Shown piece by piece: positions 48,096-59,972 of a stretch of 64,000 nt of DNA. This stretch comes from Notospermus geniculatus (lineage: Eukaryota; Nemertea; Pilidiophora; Heteronemertea; Lineidae). Under the pieces are notes generated by a model. That model was not told the origin of the DNA, ran no database searches, and saw only the letters and a list, made by a program, of their open reading frames with translations. The stretch covers positions 27,897 through 91,896 of the forward strand of contig NMRB01001051.1 of the NCBI GenBank assembly GCA_002633025.1, in the 5' to 3' direction. The position numbers and the translations under genes are program-made. Numbering within the stretch: position 1 is the stretch's first letter; each line of letters starts with the position of its first letter.

Positions 48096-51000
48096 GTGAG
48101 AGTCTCCGTCGAAATCTCAGCGTATAATATGAAATTGCTAAATCCCATGAAACATTTATTAGATAAAAGAATTTTGCTTTGACTAGGCCTACCATGGCGC
48201 AACAACTTACTGTCGTCTGCTCTGCATTCCAGTATTCTGTCGTAACATGCCGCACAAAAATGGGAAAGGCAAGAACAGGGGGCCGCCGACCCGGCCAGAA
48301 CGACTACATCCATTATGAGGGACAGATTCAATTCGATGAATGGCAGGACATGAAATTATGCAGCATACAGGTCAACGATGATGCCGTGTTCGAAGAGCCG
48401 GAGAATTTCTTCATCGAGCTCATTCAACCTGTGTTTACCTTGATCGCTCAGCCGCAAAAGATTGAAGTCAATATTCATGACTTTGAAGATGAACCTGAGA
48501 TCCAGTTCAAGTCACCAGTCTACTTCACAAATGAGACTGATAGATTTTTTCGTGCTGCTGTGGAGAGAGTTGGTACGTTTCCAAACGCAATCATCATACT
48601 AAAATTTGAGACGAGTTTGTGTGTGTGTGTTTGTTTGTTTGTTCGTTTGTTCTGAGACTGACGAACGGATCACCCCTAAACTTGGTATGCACATGCCGAC
48701 AGACCTCGGAAGTGTCCTTACGAAGCCCGAATTTTGATATGACTTATAATTTGCAAAATATTTTAATATTTCTTTAAAACAGATATTAACAAAATAACAA
48801 TGCTGTTTAGGCCTTTTGACATCATGACGTCATCGAGATTGCCGTTGCGTCATCCATGACGTCGGCAACATCATGTGCAACGGAATGATGTCATTACACC
48901 ATTCGAACGGGTGTGACGTCATTACGTCCCCTAAGCGCTCGCATGAATTTAGCAATAGTTCCCCCAAACGAGTATTGCCTAGTTGATTATAATACAAGAT
49001 TCTGTAGTCCTGGTTGTAGTCTTAAATGTCAGCTTTATTTCCCTGCCTTTTGTCCTTATCAGGTGACGTCAGTACAGTTGTATCGGCCATTTGCTACACC
49101 AACTCTTCAACCGCTACCGGGAGCAGTGACAGTGGACTGGAGTCTGGTTCTGATTATCAAACACGACCAAATACGGCATATAGTCGTATCATCTTCCCTC
49201 AGGGAGTTACTGAAGCTCACTGTGAAATCAAGGTAGGCCTTAATCAATTTTCATCGTCAGGTGTTTCATTTGGAATTTGGCTGGAGTTTTCAAATGGGAG
49301 AGGGAGTAGAATATCATCTTTAACCATTGTTGTTTCAGATAATTGATGACAGTTTATATGAGACTGATGAAGAATTTAAAATACATCTAACTGACCCCAG
49401 TGTCATGTCTGCCATTGGCCCAAGGGATTCAGCAACAGTGGTCATTTCAGGACCAAACGATCGTAAGTTGTCAATCAAATTTGCAACCAAAGCTCTGTGT
49501 TAATTCTGCAATATGTGTGTAAAGTAGTTCAGTATACATAGTAATATGCGGCTCGACGTTCAAATTTCATATGGATGCACGCTTCTGATAACCTCTTGTA
49601 TAGAGGATTCTCGAATGTGCAGATCTGCGAATTCGAGAATCACCGAAATCTCAACCAGAACCTCGATCTGAAACCGACTGACGTAACGCCATCCATGATT
49701 CAGCAATGGTCGAGTCTGAGGCAGCATCTTTAACGTCACTGTCATGGGGCTGTCTGCATTACATCATTCAGTTTCAGACCGAGGTTGTGGTTGAGATTTC
49801 GGCGGAAGTGCGCAGATCTTTCTTGTTTACGTCAATTTGAGAACGGTCTATTCCACTGCAGTTTTCAGCTTCTTAAACCAAGTCCTCTCCATTTCAGAGT
49901 CCTTTGTTTCTCTGTCACACAACAAGTACTATGTCTCTGAAGACATTGGCACTGTTGACTTCCCTGTGATAAGGATGGGTTCAGACCTGTCTCACGAGTC
50001 CACCGTCTGGTGCAGCACAAGAGAGTTAGACCCCTTGTCTGCTACTCCTGGCCAAGATTTCATCCCTACGTCACAGCAGATCACTTTTGCTTCTGGACAG
50101 GTGGAGGCAGTGAGTATTCTTTGTAGATATTCTCCTAGCCAGCCTGGGCTTGTAACGTGGATAAGGGGGGACCTTTTCTTTTTGCATTGGTTTCTGGGTT
50201 GAACGTAATTGGGTTGGGGAACGTGTGGGGGCAGCAGCAGTTGGGTCCGGTCCGACGTCATCAGTCAGTGTCGTGATGTCGTTTCCGTTTGTTGTGACGT
50301 CACAGTTTGTTAGTGCCCGCCGCGCATCGTCATTGCTGTGCCAGAATAAATACGATTCGTTCTCGTAAATATTTATATTTCTCTCCTCATTTCTGCAGGC
50401 CTGGAACCAACTTTGCCCGGTAACACACAGCTTGCTCTATTCCTTGTCTATATTTGAACTGTTGAACAAATCTTGCGCTTTCCAGGCATGTCCCGTGACC
50501 ATCCTTGACGATGACGCTTCAACGCGACTCGAGTATAATGAGACGTTCAGCATCTACATCAGTGCTCCATCCCACACCATTCTATCTGAGCCGACCAGTG
50601 CCCTTGTTGTGATTGGCGATGAAAACCTCGACAGTGAGTTTCATGCTTTTGGCTAATTCATGCCCCGTGGTGGAATTACAAAATTGCAAAATAATTCCGT
50701 CAAATTCACCTGAAAACTGCTCCTGTCCCTTTCATCTCTGAAATTTACTAACTCCTCTTTCAGTGCCTGTTATACAATTTGAAATCCCTGAATACAAGGT
50801 GTCGGAGGCTGCCAAGAAGGTTGAGGTGTCAGTCGTCCGCACGGGGGACTTGAGTTACGAGTCATCTGCCATTTGTTACACTCGACAACAGAGTGCTCAG
50901 GTCATGATGGATTATGATGAGAGACTTAATCTTGATGTGTCAAGGATCAAGTTTCTTCCTGGCGAGAGGGTAAGCCATTTTGAATGTTTATGACATTGGT

Positions 51001-54000
51001 CAGTACATAGTTGTTTTCACTTAACTGCAGTCTGTTTGTGTATGTCTTCATTCATTATAGTGAGTTGATGTTGAGACAGTTGCATAACCCTTAGGACACT
51101 TTCTATACCACCTTTCCCTCTCTATTTGTAGAGCAAAACTTGTGTCGTTGGCATTGTGGACGACAACATCTATGAACCAGAAGAGAAGTTCCTTCTGAAG
51201 CTTGGCAGTCCACTTGGATCTCAGTCCTACCCCGTTTCAATTGGTGACCTTGACACCGTCGCTATCACCATTACTAACAAAGAAGATGGTAAGATGATTT
51301 GAATAGAAGACAAGATCTGAGACTTGTTTGTAGGCCTATTCTTTCTTCAATGTTTTGCCTTCAGCTATGACAGCAAGATTTGCCGGATATGTAGATTGAC
51401 TAAGAGAACACATGTGTGACCCTCCAGCACAAAACCAGTCGGAAGTCGCTCTGCGGTTGGCAGGTTTGGACCGAATTATCTGTCAATTTCAGTACTGTGT
51501 CTATTGTCAAGTTGTAGTGATTCTATTTCGTTCTTTGTCTCCTGGTGTCATCTCAGTAGGTTTAGGCTCATTTTCCGTGAGACTTACGACTGGTTTTGTG
51601 GTGTAGGGTCACATATATGTGGACATCATTAGTTGACACTGCTGCAGACAACGGTATATGACGTAAGGCGATATATATCTTCATTTTCAGCTCCAACCAT
51701 TTCGTTCACCGAACCTCTGTACATGGTGCGCGAGCCTGAGGCAGGGGACCAGGTGACTACGGTTGTTCTGGATATCGTCAGAGGTGGCGACGTGAATCAG
51801 TCGTGTTCGGTGAGGACGAGTACGAGAGATGGGTCAGCGGTATCTGGAGTGGACTACAGTGCCAGTAGCAAGATGTTACATTTTGCTGCAGGTGAGATTT
51901 TATCTCATTCTCATATTTGCTGTCTTAGGCTAGGAAAACACCGAACGTATTGGATCTCTAATGCGTTATTTGACTGCCAACGTAGAGGGAGCCACCTAGC
52001 CGCACCAAGACGAACTACAAAAATGCATTACAAAATGTACGTTGTAAATCGGGTCAATTCGCCGACAACGTAGTTGGTCCCTGGGTTGGACAGTGGCACG
52101 GTGGCACCAGCTGTCGAGAAAAAGTGGCAATACCGTGGTCCTCCAATACTGTTATTCTCATCTTAATTATTTACACCCTACTCTGATTTTCAGGGGAAAC
52201 AAAGAAGGAATTCTCAGTAGATGTTCTGCATAATGCGATGGCAGAATGGCATGAAACATTCATGGTGGTCCTTGAGGAGCTTGTGGATGCTCAATACGGT
52301 GATCTGTCGATGGCCACAATTACCATCATCGATCAGGAAGTGTCTGGAGGGATCATTTTACCTGCACCACCTGTGGTAAGTTTTCGTGCTGTGGCACCCA
52401 AGAGCCAACCAGAAAACGTGATTTTCATGCAGATTTTGGGCAAAAAACGGCCAAAAAAGGTCTTCTGCNAGACATCAGAATGTATCAAATGTCTCATAAT
52501 GATCAGCTCTAAATGAGCTCTAATTTCAGTGGTGCTATGTGGTACATGTACGTTCATTTATGGCAGTGATGAGTGACCATCAGGTTGACGTATGCATTAT
52601 GGTGATAGATTACTGCTTCATGAATACACTGTCATATTTTCAGGTTGTGTCGCTGTTGGACTATGACGATGTGAAACCTGGGACTGAAAAGGAGCCTACT
52701 CCAGGTTACCCCCTTGTCTGCGTCAGTGTAAGTTGAAATTTATGATGGAGCGACAGAAGAGTTTCACTCTCTTCGCCGGTGAGCTGAGATATGTCATGAC
52801 TGTGGAATGAAACTTGATGTGCACCAGCTGGGCTAGTTCACTCTTATCTTGTCATCAGCTCAGGAGGGGCACCACAAAGTACCATATGAAAAACTCTTTC
52901 TTGTAATTGTTCTGATATTGTCTGTAGTACCGGTACAGTAGAACCTCACCTAACGGACACCTCAATACAGTGGACACCTCAATATTACGGACGGGTTTGT
53001 CCAGTCCCGGATTTTCCAAAGACTGGTGTCCGTTATTGATGGGAGTTTCAATATTGCGGACACCTCACTATTACGGACAGCGGAGTTCAGTCCCAAGGGT
53101 GTCCGCAATAGTGAGGTTCTACTGTATATGAATTTTTGCCTGGACTGCTCTGAAACCTCATCTGTATTGTCAAACTGACGCTTTTCATCCGTTCGTTTTC
53201 TTTCCAGCCGTGTGATAGCCACCACCCAGCCTTCCTTATCACGTCACCATTATGCCTGGAGTCGAAGATTAATGAATCGCTGATTCGCTACGAGTGGGAA
53301 GTCACTACACAACCTGATGTCTCGGGTGCCTACCAACCATTCCACACACTCACAGATAACACCATCTTCACGAACGTCCATTCACGAGTCTTGGATAGCA
53401 TATACTTTCGACCGGGATTTAGCGTACGTTGTACGGCACAGCCAGTTGATCCTGATGGTACACTCGGTGTGCCTTTGAAGAGTAACATAGCAAACATAGG
53501 CTTTTCAAATGGAATTTGCCGATCTCCAATAATCTCAGGAAAAACCCATGGATATCAGGGACAGTCGTTTGTGACAAATATGAAATACGTTGGACCTGAG
53601 GACGCGGTGAACCCTAACCGGATACACATCAAAATTGAAATACCTCATCAGGATGGGATGCTACCTCTGATCTCGACGCTACCTCTGCATAATTTACGCA
53701 TCCTTTTGACCAGCCCGATCTATCGCCGACAACACGTCTGCTCAAATTTTATTGATCGTGATATCAGATTGACGCCTTCTGATTTCGGATTTCTCAATCC
53801 GAACCCCGGCAATTACTTACCCTACGGACCGGGTTACAATCGCCCATACCAGTTCAATCCTGCTCTCCGAGATCCCACCACCATCAATCTCTACAAACAT
53901 TTAAATCTGAAAAGTTGCACGTGGACGTTTGAGGCTTGGTATCACATGACTGAGTTGATTGACGTTTGCGGTGGCTCTGTCATATCAGACTTTGAAGTAC

Positions 54001-57000
54001 GAGAAAATGCGAAGACTTATTTAACCATTCGTGTGCCGTTGTATGTATCATACATCTATGCTGCATCTCCTATCGGGTGGGCATCTTTGGAGCATAAGAC
54101 AGACATGGAGCTCTCGTTCCTGTACAGCACTGTGCTATGGCGAACTGGTATGGAGACGAACGGAGATTTGAGCGGGAAACTCCAGGTGTTACGGATCTCA
54201 ACCAACAACCTTGGGAGACTGGTGGTGGACTTTAAAACGGAGACAAAATTCAGAGGTAAGTTGTAGGACTTGGCTGAATTGGTTTGAAGTGGTCACTGAT
54301 GTTGATGGCTGTCGCCTGTAAGGGTAGGATGAGGTCGAGTTCCATTAACATGTCACCTTGAGTTTCAGGAGGTTAACGCTAGGACTTTGATTTCTGTCAT
54401 TTGTGTTTCAGGCCAGTTCGTTTTGTTCCACAACACCATGGCCGGTATAAGGAGTCGGTTTCATGCCCCACCAGCCCTACCCTTGACCTTCGACATGACC
54501 TTGCTGTGGACTCAACAAACATTTGATGGGCCTTACCAGTTATGGAGAGCTACGAGTGACTACAACATGAAGGTAAAGGCCGGTGTGATAGAATCTAATG
54601 CCCCCACCCTCCTGAAGTCCCCCTGTATTGTTTGTCACAGGATTAAGGGTCTTGGTCTCTCTAGAGTCCAATTGAATGGTGCCGCTTAATCCGTAATTGT
54701 GTTGTTGGGGGACATTACATATCGGGGGACATTAGATTCTTTTACACCGGTTCTCTCAACAGGACTATTGGTTCACAGTAGGCCTACCATGCAATTTCTG
54801 CCTGTAAGACATCAGTTGATGCAACTGTTACATTGTGGTTCTTTTCCCATAGTTGTATGTATTCAAAATAAGGAAGATGTCAATTATTAATAGATCAGAG
54901 TAGAGTTACTTTGATTTCGTCAAAGACACTTTGACAATGGTTATGATCTTTTCAGGACTACTCCGGTATCTACAGGATAGAACTCATCCCCTGTACTGTG
55001 TCCCCTACACAGGTCTACACAACAGCTGCTGAAGTAAATCTTCATTGTACCCCACACGAAATACAGGAGTAAGTCATATCTGCTTTGTTTCGAACATACA
55101 GTGCACCCTCGCTCTTACGGACCTCGATTTTACGAACTCCTGGATATTACGAACCCAATGTTTGGCTCCCAAAAGTTCATGACATGTATGTAAATCCTCG
55201 CTATTACGAACTCCGCGTTAGTACGAACTTAACCCTTGGACCCCGAAGGGTTCGTAATAGCGAGGTAGGACTGTATTGTATTTATTTTGGAGGTGGCTTT
55301 CCTCTTTTGAACTGTCCACATACCGGTACATTCAACATCATTCTCTTCATTTTTAGCTTCAGTGTGCCCATCTCCTACCAGCAGACGTTGAGACCAGTCC
55401 CAGTTACCTATTCCCTTGACACAGAGTTCCACCTCCATAACAATGAAAAGATATTCCTGATGAACCCTAAAGGTGGCTCGCTGGATTTCGAAGAAATGGA
55501 TTACACTGGGAAATTTACGGAGGGCCAGTTGGTGTATGGTCGTGTTCTATGGCATCCTAATCAAGATCTTGATAAAGCTTATAAACTCAGGATTGAGAAG
55601 GTCTTTCTCTGTACTGGTAAGTGTCGTAGGGCCAGTGTCGCACCCAGGGTCTTCACAAACGCTCCACTCCTCACATTAAGGGAGGGATATGACTGCAGGC
55701 ATAAATGACCCAAGATTCTCAGGATGCATTGCATCATGGAAATTCACAGCTGTTTATTCTTCATCCTTTTGTGTCTTTAAATTCAGGTCGTGAAGGTTAC
55801 GTACCAACCTATGATCCCTCTGGCAAGCTATACAATGAAGGGCCACAGTATGGATGCATTCAACCTAATAGCAACCTGCGGTACAGATTTCTCATAATCG
55901 TAAGTAAAGACAACGAGGGGACATATTCTGTGTGAACCAACTATTGCTTGGTCTGCATAGCTCAGTTGGTGTTATTTCAAAATTTTCCTTGACTTCTGAG
56001 TCTGGTCAAGTCATCTTGATAAATACACTGTATCTTTCAGGATCGTGGGGACCCACATGTGGCCGATTTGTCCTTTGCCAACATTCAATTCGATGCCAAA
56101 CTTGTCTTTCAAATCCCGGAATTTTCCATCATAGAAGAAATGCCTGGTGTTGATGGGTTTACATTTAAGGCTGACCCTCTTTTCAAGGTGAGTAGGCCTA
56201 CACACTCATCGAAAACTCCTGAGGATCACAAATGCTACGCAATATTCTTATGAATTTGTAGTTTAATACATGTTTTTTGGTGTGATTGCAGTTTTGTGAC
56301 TTGTGCAAATCTTTTTGGCATCCAAATCAGAAAAGATGATAAACAGGAAGTCAATTTCCAGAATCTTAGGCAAATTTTCGACCCCAACCGTGGTTTTCTT
56401 CAGGCTGGCATTTTCAAGTCGAGCTACCAGAAGTGTAATGAAAATGTAAATCAGAAAAGAACGTTAATTGCAAAATTTCACTCTGTTCATCCAATTTCAC
56501 ATGTATTTTTTAGGTGCAATCCGGCAACCAGTGGTTCATCCAGGTTATCTATCAGATCGGTTCTGCACAGAGGCTAAATCGGTACCAGAGAAGTTTAGAT
56601 CGCTCCAAACGGGCAGCAAAAGATCCAAGCCACGTTGAGAATATCATTCAAAATGGAACAAATATAAAATTACTTAGACTATTTTCAAATGAGATTGAAA
56701 GAGCCACGGACAGTGAGACACCTCAGTTATCAAATTGGGGTGTCTATGTGGCGATCATTCTCGTTTTCGTTGTGCTAGGTGTTCTATCAGGTGGACTAGT
56801 TTTCTTTATAAGAAAACGACGACGACACAAGCCGCCCACTGTGGAAACACGAGTTGTGAATAATGACTTATTCGGTAGGGTGGGAAAAAATAGTAACGTT
56901 GAAATATATGCATCGTTAAAAAAAGATATACGTACGAAAACAATAAATTATAATAGCGCATTAAGTTTACAAAATATCACGCAAAAAGTTGTCGATAAGG

Positions 57001-57071
57001 GTTTACGGGGTATGAACTGTAGCCGGGAGGACTATCTGGACGAGGGGAATGCTGATGAAACAGCAGTATGA
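45360..57071 (+). CDS. FRAS1: Copy B: last 22 exons of the FRAS1-type gene (second 3' half)
   Basis: All 22 exons of copy A are present with the same lengths and phases; only the last is 3 bp longer (an extra Pro after HKP). There is no stop, frameshift or splice-site loss. About 20 of some 1,790 residues differ, mostly conservatively. Alone it has no start, signal peptide, VWC modules or first eight CSPG repeats. It could be used if exon 28286-28405 (phase 1 end) splices to 45360 instead of 29380. It could also be the allelic version of copy A misplaced in the assembly. Such clean conservation excludes an old pseudogene. Confidence 0.85.
46020..46117. mobile_element. GGGCCGTATTCA MITE (copy B only)
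   Basis: Palindromic; GACTTAGACGC on the left, GCGTCTAAGTC on the right. Same family as 40052-40189. Copy A lacks it at the corresponding place (about 30040). Confidence 0.75.
46529..46663. mobile_element. Retroposon fragment with 11-bp target duplication (copy B only)
   Basis: CGACTTAACAC at 46518-46528 is repeated at 46664-46674. The insert begins CTGATGAAGACACAG and contains AATAAA, as in the 3' ends of some non-LTR or Penelope-like retroelements. A long direct repeat of this kind indicates retroposition. Confidence 0.7.
47396..47678. mobile_element. CAGTAYGTTGCACAATTGACC MITE, copy 3 (copy B only)
   Basis: Ends TACAGTATGTTGCACAATTG and complement. Copy A carries other elements in this intron instead. 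Confidence 0.8.
48233..52375 (+). CDS. FRAS1: Copy B: five Calx-beta domain exons
   Basis: Exons: 48233-48572, 49063-49232, 49339-49462, 49898-50109, 50486-50633, 50764-50969, 51132-51288, 51691-51891, 52194-52375. Each matches its copy A counterpart in length. Substitutions include DYV to DYI, PVY to PVF, SEN to SDS, FAA to FAS, TCP to ACP and ILA to ILS. The change of the first base of exon 50486 turns the acceptor context from CAG|A to CAG|G without harm. Confidence 0.9.
50151..50425. mobile_element. Possible solo LTR (copy B only)
   Basis: The segment starts TGTAACG and ends GGTAACA, the short inverted ends typical of LTRs, and includes AATAAA near 50345. No 5-bp target duplication was confirmed. 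Copy A has a different element in this intron. Confidence 0.35.
51416..51612. mobile_element. GTGACCCTCCACAGC MITE, copy 4 (copy B only)
   Basis: Ends GTGACCCTCCAGCACAAAAC and complement, more diverged than the other copies. Absent at the matching place in copy A (about 36270). Confidence 0.75.
52469..52469. other. Assembly gap base in copy B intron
   Basis: A single N replaces the poly-C stretch present in copy A (37410-37480). Other single N bases are at 4382, 20534 and 58987. Confidence 0.95.
52644..57071 (+). CDS. FRAS1: Copy B: C-terminal region, membrane anchor and PDZ-ligand tail
   Basis: Exons: 52644-52727, 53208-54255, 54412-54572, 54956-55068, 55357-55616, 55787-55899, 56041-56187, 56514-57071. 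The RSKR site, transmembrane helix, basic stop-transfer and DETAV end are all kept. Differences include NPS to NPG, LDL to LDF, YIP to YVP, PGH to PSH, SNK to SNE, HKPT to HKPPT and LRS to LRG. Stop TGA 57069-57071. Confidence 0.9.
52934..53126. mobile_element. TACAGTAGAACCTCAC MITE (copy B only)
   Basis: Inverted ends with TA target (TACAGTAGAACCTCACCTA and the complement of TACAGTAGAACCTCACTATT) and internal GGACACCTCAATA repeats. The CAGTAGAACCTC end is that of pogo/Tigger-type Tc1/mariner derivatives. Confidence 0.8.
54579..54751. mobile_element. GCCGGTGTGATAGAATCTAA MITE (copy B only)
   Basis: Left GCCGGTGTGATAGAATCTAA is answered by TTAGATTCTTTTACACCGG. It starts a few bases after the donor of exon 54412-54572. 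Confidence 0.65.
55097..55275. mobile_element. TACAGTGCACCCTCGCT MITE (copy B only)
   Basis: TA-flanked ends and internal TATTACGAACTCC repeats. Related in style to the element at 52934. Confidence 0.75.
56337..56447. mobile_element. Short retroposed fragment with 13-bp target duplication (copy B only)
   Basis: AAATCAGAAAAGA at 56324-56336 is repeated at 56448-56460. Copy A has the site once (about 41243-41256, altered). The insert contains TTTTCGACCCCAACC and TTCTTCAGGCTGGC, and a related fragment lies at 27288-27352. Duplication length fits retroposition. Confidence 0.8.
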
Positions 57072-57335
57072 GAGAAATATTTATTACAAGTCTGATGTCT
57101 TTCATAACTTGTTTTATAACCATGAGAAATAGAGGTGCTTTCTATTGAGTGCTGTCTTCAAGAAGGGATTTTATCCATATTTTGGCTCCCAGTGTGTGTG
57201 CCCAGTTTCAAGTACGTCGAAGACCCTACAAAGGGCCGTTTAGAGACGTGCATGCATGCTATGCTAAGTAACTGATGGGTATGCCAATCCCTTCAAACAC
57301 AACCTGAGCCTCATCAAAAATATCTATTTTTGGCC

Positions 57336-57466
57336 AGGGCCGACCACAGAGAAAGTCCGATAGTGCTACCGGCGCCTATCGACAGTTAGTTATAACGCAT
57401 TTTCCCATTAACTGAACCGCCGATAGGCACCGAAAGGACTATCGGACTTTCGATGCGGTCGGCCCT
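57336..57466. mobile_element. AGGGCCGACCACAG hairpin MITE (copy B only)
   Basis: Long complementary arms include AAAGTCCGATAGTGC and GGACTATCGGACTTT. A shorter relative with AAAGTCCGATAGTGCT and CTATCGGACTT lies at 59895-59972. Confidence 0.8.
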
Positions 57467-57887
57467 GATCTATATCTATGATTGATGTTCTGCTCAAAGC
57501 TAGCCTTGATCGTCCCTCAGAATGTTTGAATTCTTCAAATCTATACGGTTTTGGAACTGGATGATCGTGTTTTAAGCGATCCGACTTTTTTAGTCAATGG
57601 AAGATGCTTTGATGCAGTCATATAAGCTCATAAAAAGTTGAGGCTGTTGAAGAATATTCAGGCCAACTCTGGCACTCAACATCATATACACTCAACATCA
57701 TATACATGTAGTATATGATGTTGATCATATACAAGGAGGTGCTTGTCCTGAACCAGATTGAATACTGAATATCAGTGTATCGTTATTTATACACTTTCCC
57801 TGGTGCAGGGATGATAATGGATAAACTTTTTTATTGCCATAGTGTCATGCGTGTCAGTTTGTTCAGCCTGTAGTTTGACTTACTGTT

Positions 57888-58310
57888 GCCGAATCAGTTA
57901 ATGTCGTCCTGGGTATAACAGAAATATACCCAGGTTCGATGTCGTTGCACAAAACTAGACGCTGGGTATACCATAGTTTGATCTACAAAAGTATACCCAG
58001 TACCGTAGTTTTGAGCCGAGGTACAAGTTAGGTTGGACCTCGCGTGATCAGCAGGACCGTGCGCGATTGGTACTTCTGTCATATACCTGGGCGGCATGTT
58101 TGTGACAAATGCGTGAATTGAAAACATGTCTTTCAACTTGTCATGCGTGTGGTCATGTGACATTTGCAAGAACAATCTCGTCTTCCGGTGCTGTGTCCAA
58201 TCCTGGGTTTACTTTTGTAGATCGAACTATACCCAGGGTAGAGATTTGTGCAACGACATTGAACCTGGGTATATTTCTGTTATATCCAGGACGACATTAA
58301 CTGATTCGGC
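57888..58310. mobile_element. GCCGAATCAGTTAATGTCG element, copy 2 (copy B only)
   Basis: Same family as 35760-36185 and nearly the same length (423 and 426 bp). Immediate flanks are CTGTT and AACAG, which extend the palindrome, so a direct target duplication was not found. Confidence 0.85.
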
Positions 58311-58429
58311 AACAGTAGGTAAGTACATGTAGTACCGAACTTCTAGCTCTGCTCTGGAAATTTGTTCTAAGCTCAAGGTTGATTTAGTTGACACGCACTG
58401 ACATTGTTGTATAGAATGTAAGAAGTTAA

Positions 58430-59780
58430 AGGGAGACATGCGAAAAATATTGCCCGGCGGGCACAAGTTTTCTGAGTTGTAGCGCCGTCTGTTAATACAC
58501 GGTGACACTACGCTATATCACAGGCGCCTGTAGAGCTATCAGTTTCGAACACTTTTCTAACCAAACGTATCTAAAAAACACAATACGTATCTAACAAGTC
58601 GCCCATGGGCGATGCGCTCAGCTGACATATGACATTTGTGAAGTTATTGATGAAGCAGTTCTCAAGTTATGGAATAGGCCTAGAATGCCCCATCCAAGGT
58701 CGCCACCTGGCAGTCACAGGCTTAAGGCCTCGAGGCCTACTGGAAGTTGACATGTTGGAGCACAACCAAAATCAACAGCTGGGGAAATAGGGCCGATCTA
58801 GCTGTCACCGATAAATCGGACGATCACCCACCGATCTGCAATTCATAAGCTAATTATCATAATATATTCACTGCTGCTGCAGGTTATGGCAAGTGTCAAT
58901 ATTTAGCATTTTTAATTGTTTTAACTGTGCAAACTCATCTTGACTGTTTCTAGCATTGTCTAAAATGGTTGGGAAGTGGTGAAAAGNTGAGATCACATAA
59001 AGCATGATGAGCTGTGCAGAAAGGCTGTTCTTGCTTTTACTTTAGTCAGCACAAGCCCACAGAAAGTTTGACATCATCCACAGACAGCATAAAATGGTGA
59101 CATCATCAGCAGTGCATAAAGGCTATTCTTGCTTTCCAGCAGAAGCCCATTAGTTCATCCACAGACAGTATAAATGGTGACATCATCAAGCGGGAAATTC
59201 AAATACCCCTGTTTCATATTTCTGCAGATTGTGCCCCCTGGTGGACAAACATTGAAAAATTTACCCCCAGAGAATGTGAAGAAATAATTAAGCTATACAA
59301 CCTGCCATTTATAGTTTGATGTATTTTCTCTAGGCTGAGTTATTTGGATTTTTCATTTTACGGAAAATGCCCCCTGAAGAGCAGAATGTAGGTCAAATCG
59401 CAAAAATATTTGGTTCTGTTTCGAGTCCTCCCTAGGGCCTACCTCTCCACCAACTTTCGTGACCCTGGGCCTTGCGGTTGTGAAACGTGCCAGTTTAACG
59501 GACGACACACAGACACACATCCGGACGCCACTCAGTATACATATGACTAGCTCCGCTGACCTTTGGTCAGCTGAGCTAAAAACACACCACGAGCTCATAA
59601 ATTCGTGAGCTCGGGGTGTTTTTTTACAAACTAGTGTTTTTTTGGTTAGATACTTGTTTGAAACTCACTGATAGCTCTACAGGGGCCTGTGATATAGCGT
59701 ACTGTCACCGTGTATTAACAGACGGCGCTACAACTCAGACAACTTGTGCCCGCCGGGCAATATTTTTTGCATGTCTCCCT
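58430..59780. mobile_element. 1.35-kb TTAA-flanked element, AGGGAGACATGC ends (copy B only)
   Basis: TTAA at 58426-58429 and 59781-59784 flanks inverted ends about 140 bp long beginning AGGGAGACATGC. Copy A has a single TTAA at the matching place (ATTAAAGTATTCTGG near 42682). The interior has an N (58987), a strong hairpin near 59580-59625 (CACGAGCTCATAAATTCGTG) and no recognised transposase. The TTAA target fits piggyBac or Kolobok. It lies in the 3'UTR of copy B. Confidence 0.92.
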
Positions 59781-59894
59781 TTAAAGTATTCTGGCTTTCA
59801 AAGCTGACGACAAATAAATATCTCAGGGAAAATTTCTGTTGTGTTTGAGAGAGGACGAGATCAAGAAGTAAGTGGAAAGAAGACGTACAGACCT

Positions 59895-59972
59895 GGGCTG
59901 GTGGCACAGAAAGTCCGATAGTGCTTTCGTTATAACATCCTGCTGATAGGCGCCGGTACCGCTATCGGACTT
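59895..59972. mobile_element. Short relative of the 57336 hairpin (copy B only)
   Basis: AAAGTCCGATAGTGC on the left, CTATCGGACTTCC on the right. Probably a reduced copy of the same family. Confidence 0.6.

Noticed and set aside
45360-57071. Copy B as a decayed pseudogene
   Set aside because: All 22 exons are open, in phase and with intact splice sites; most differences are silent or conservative.
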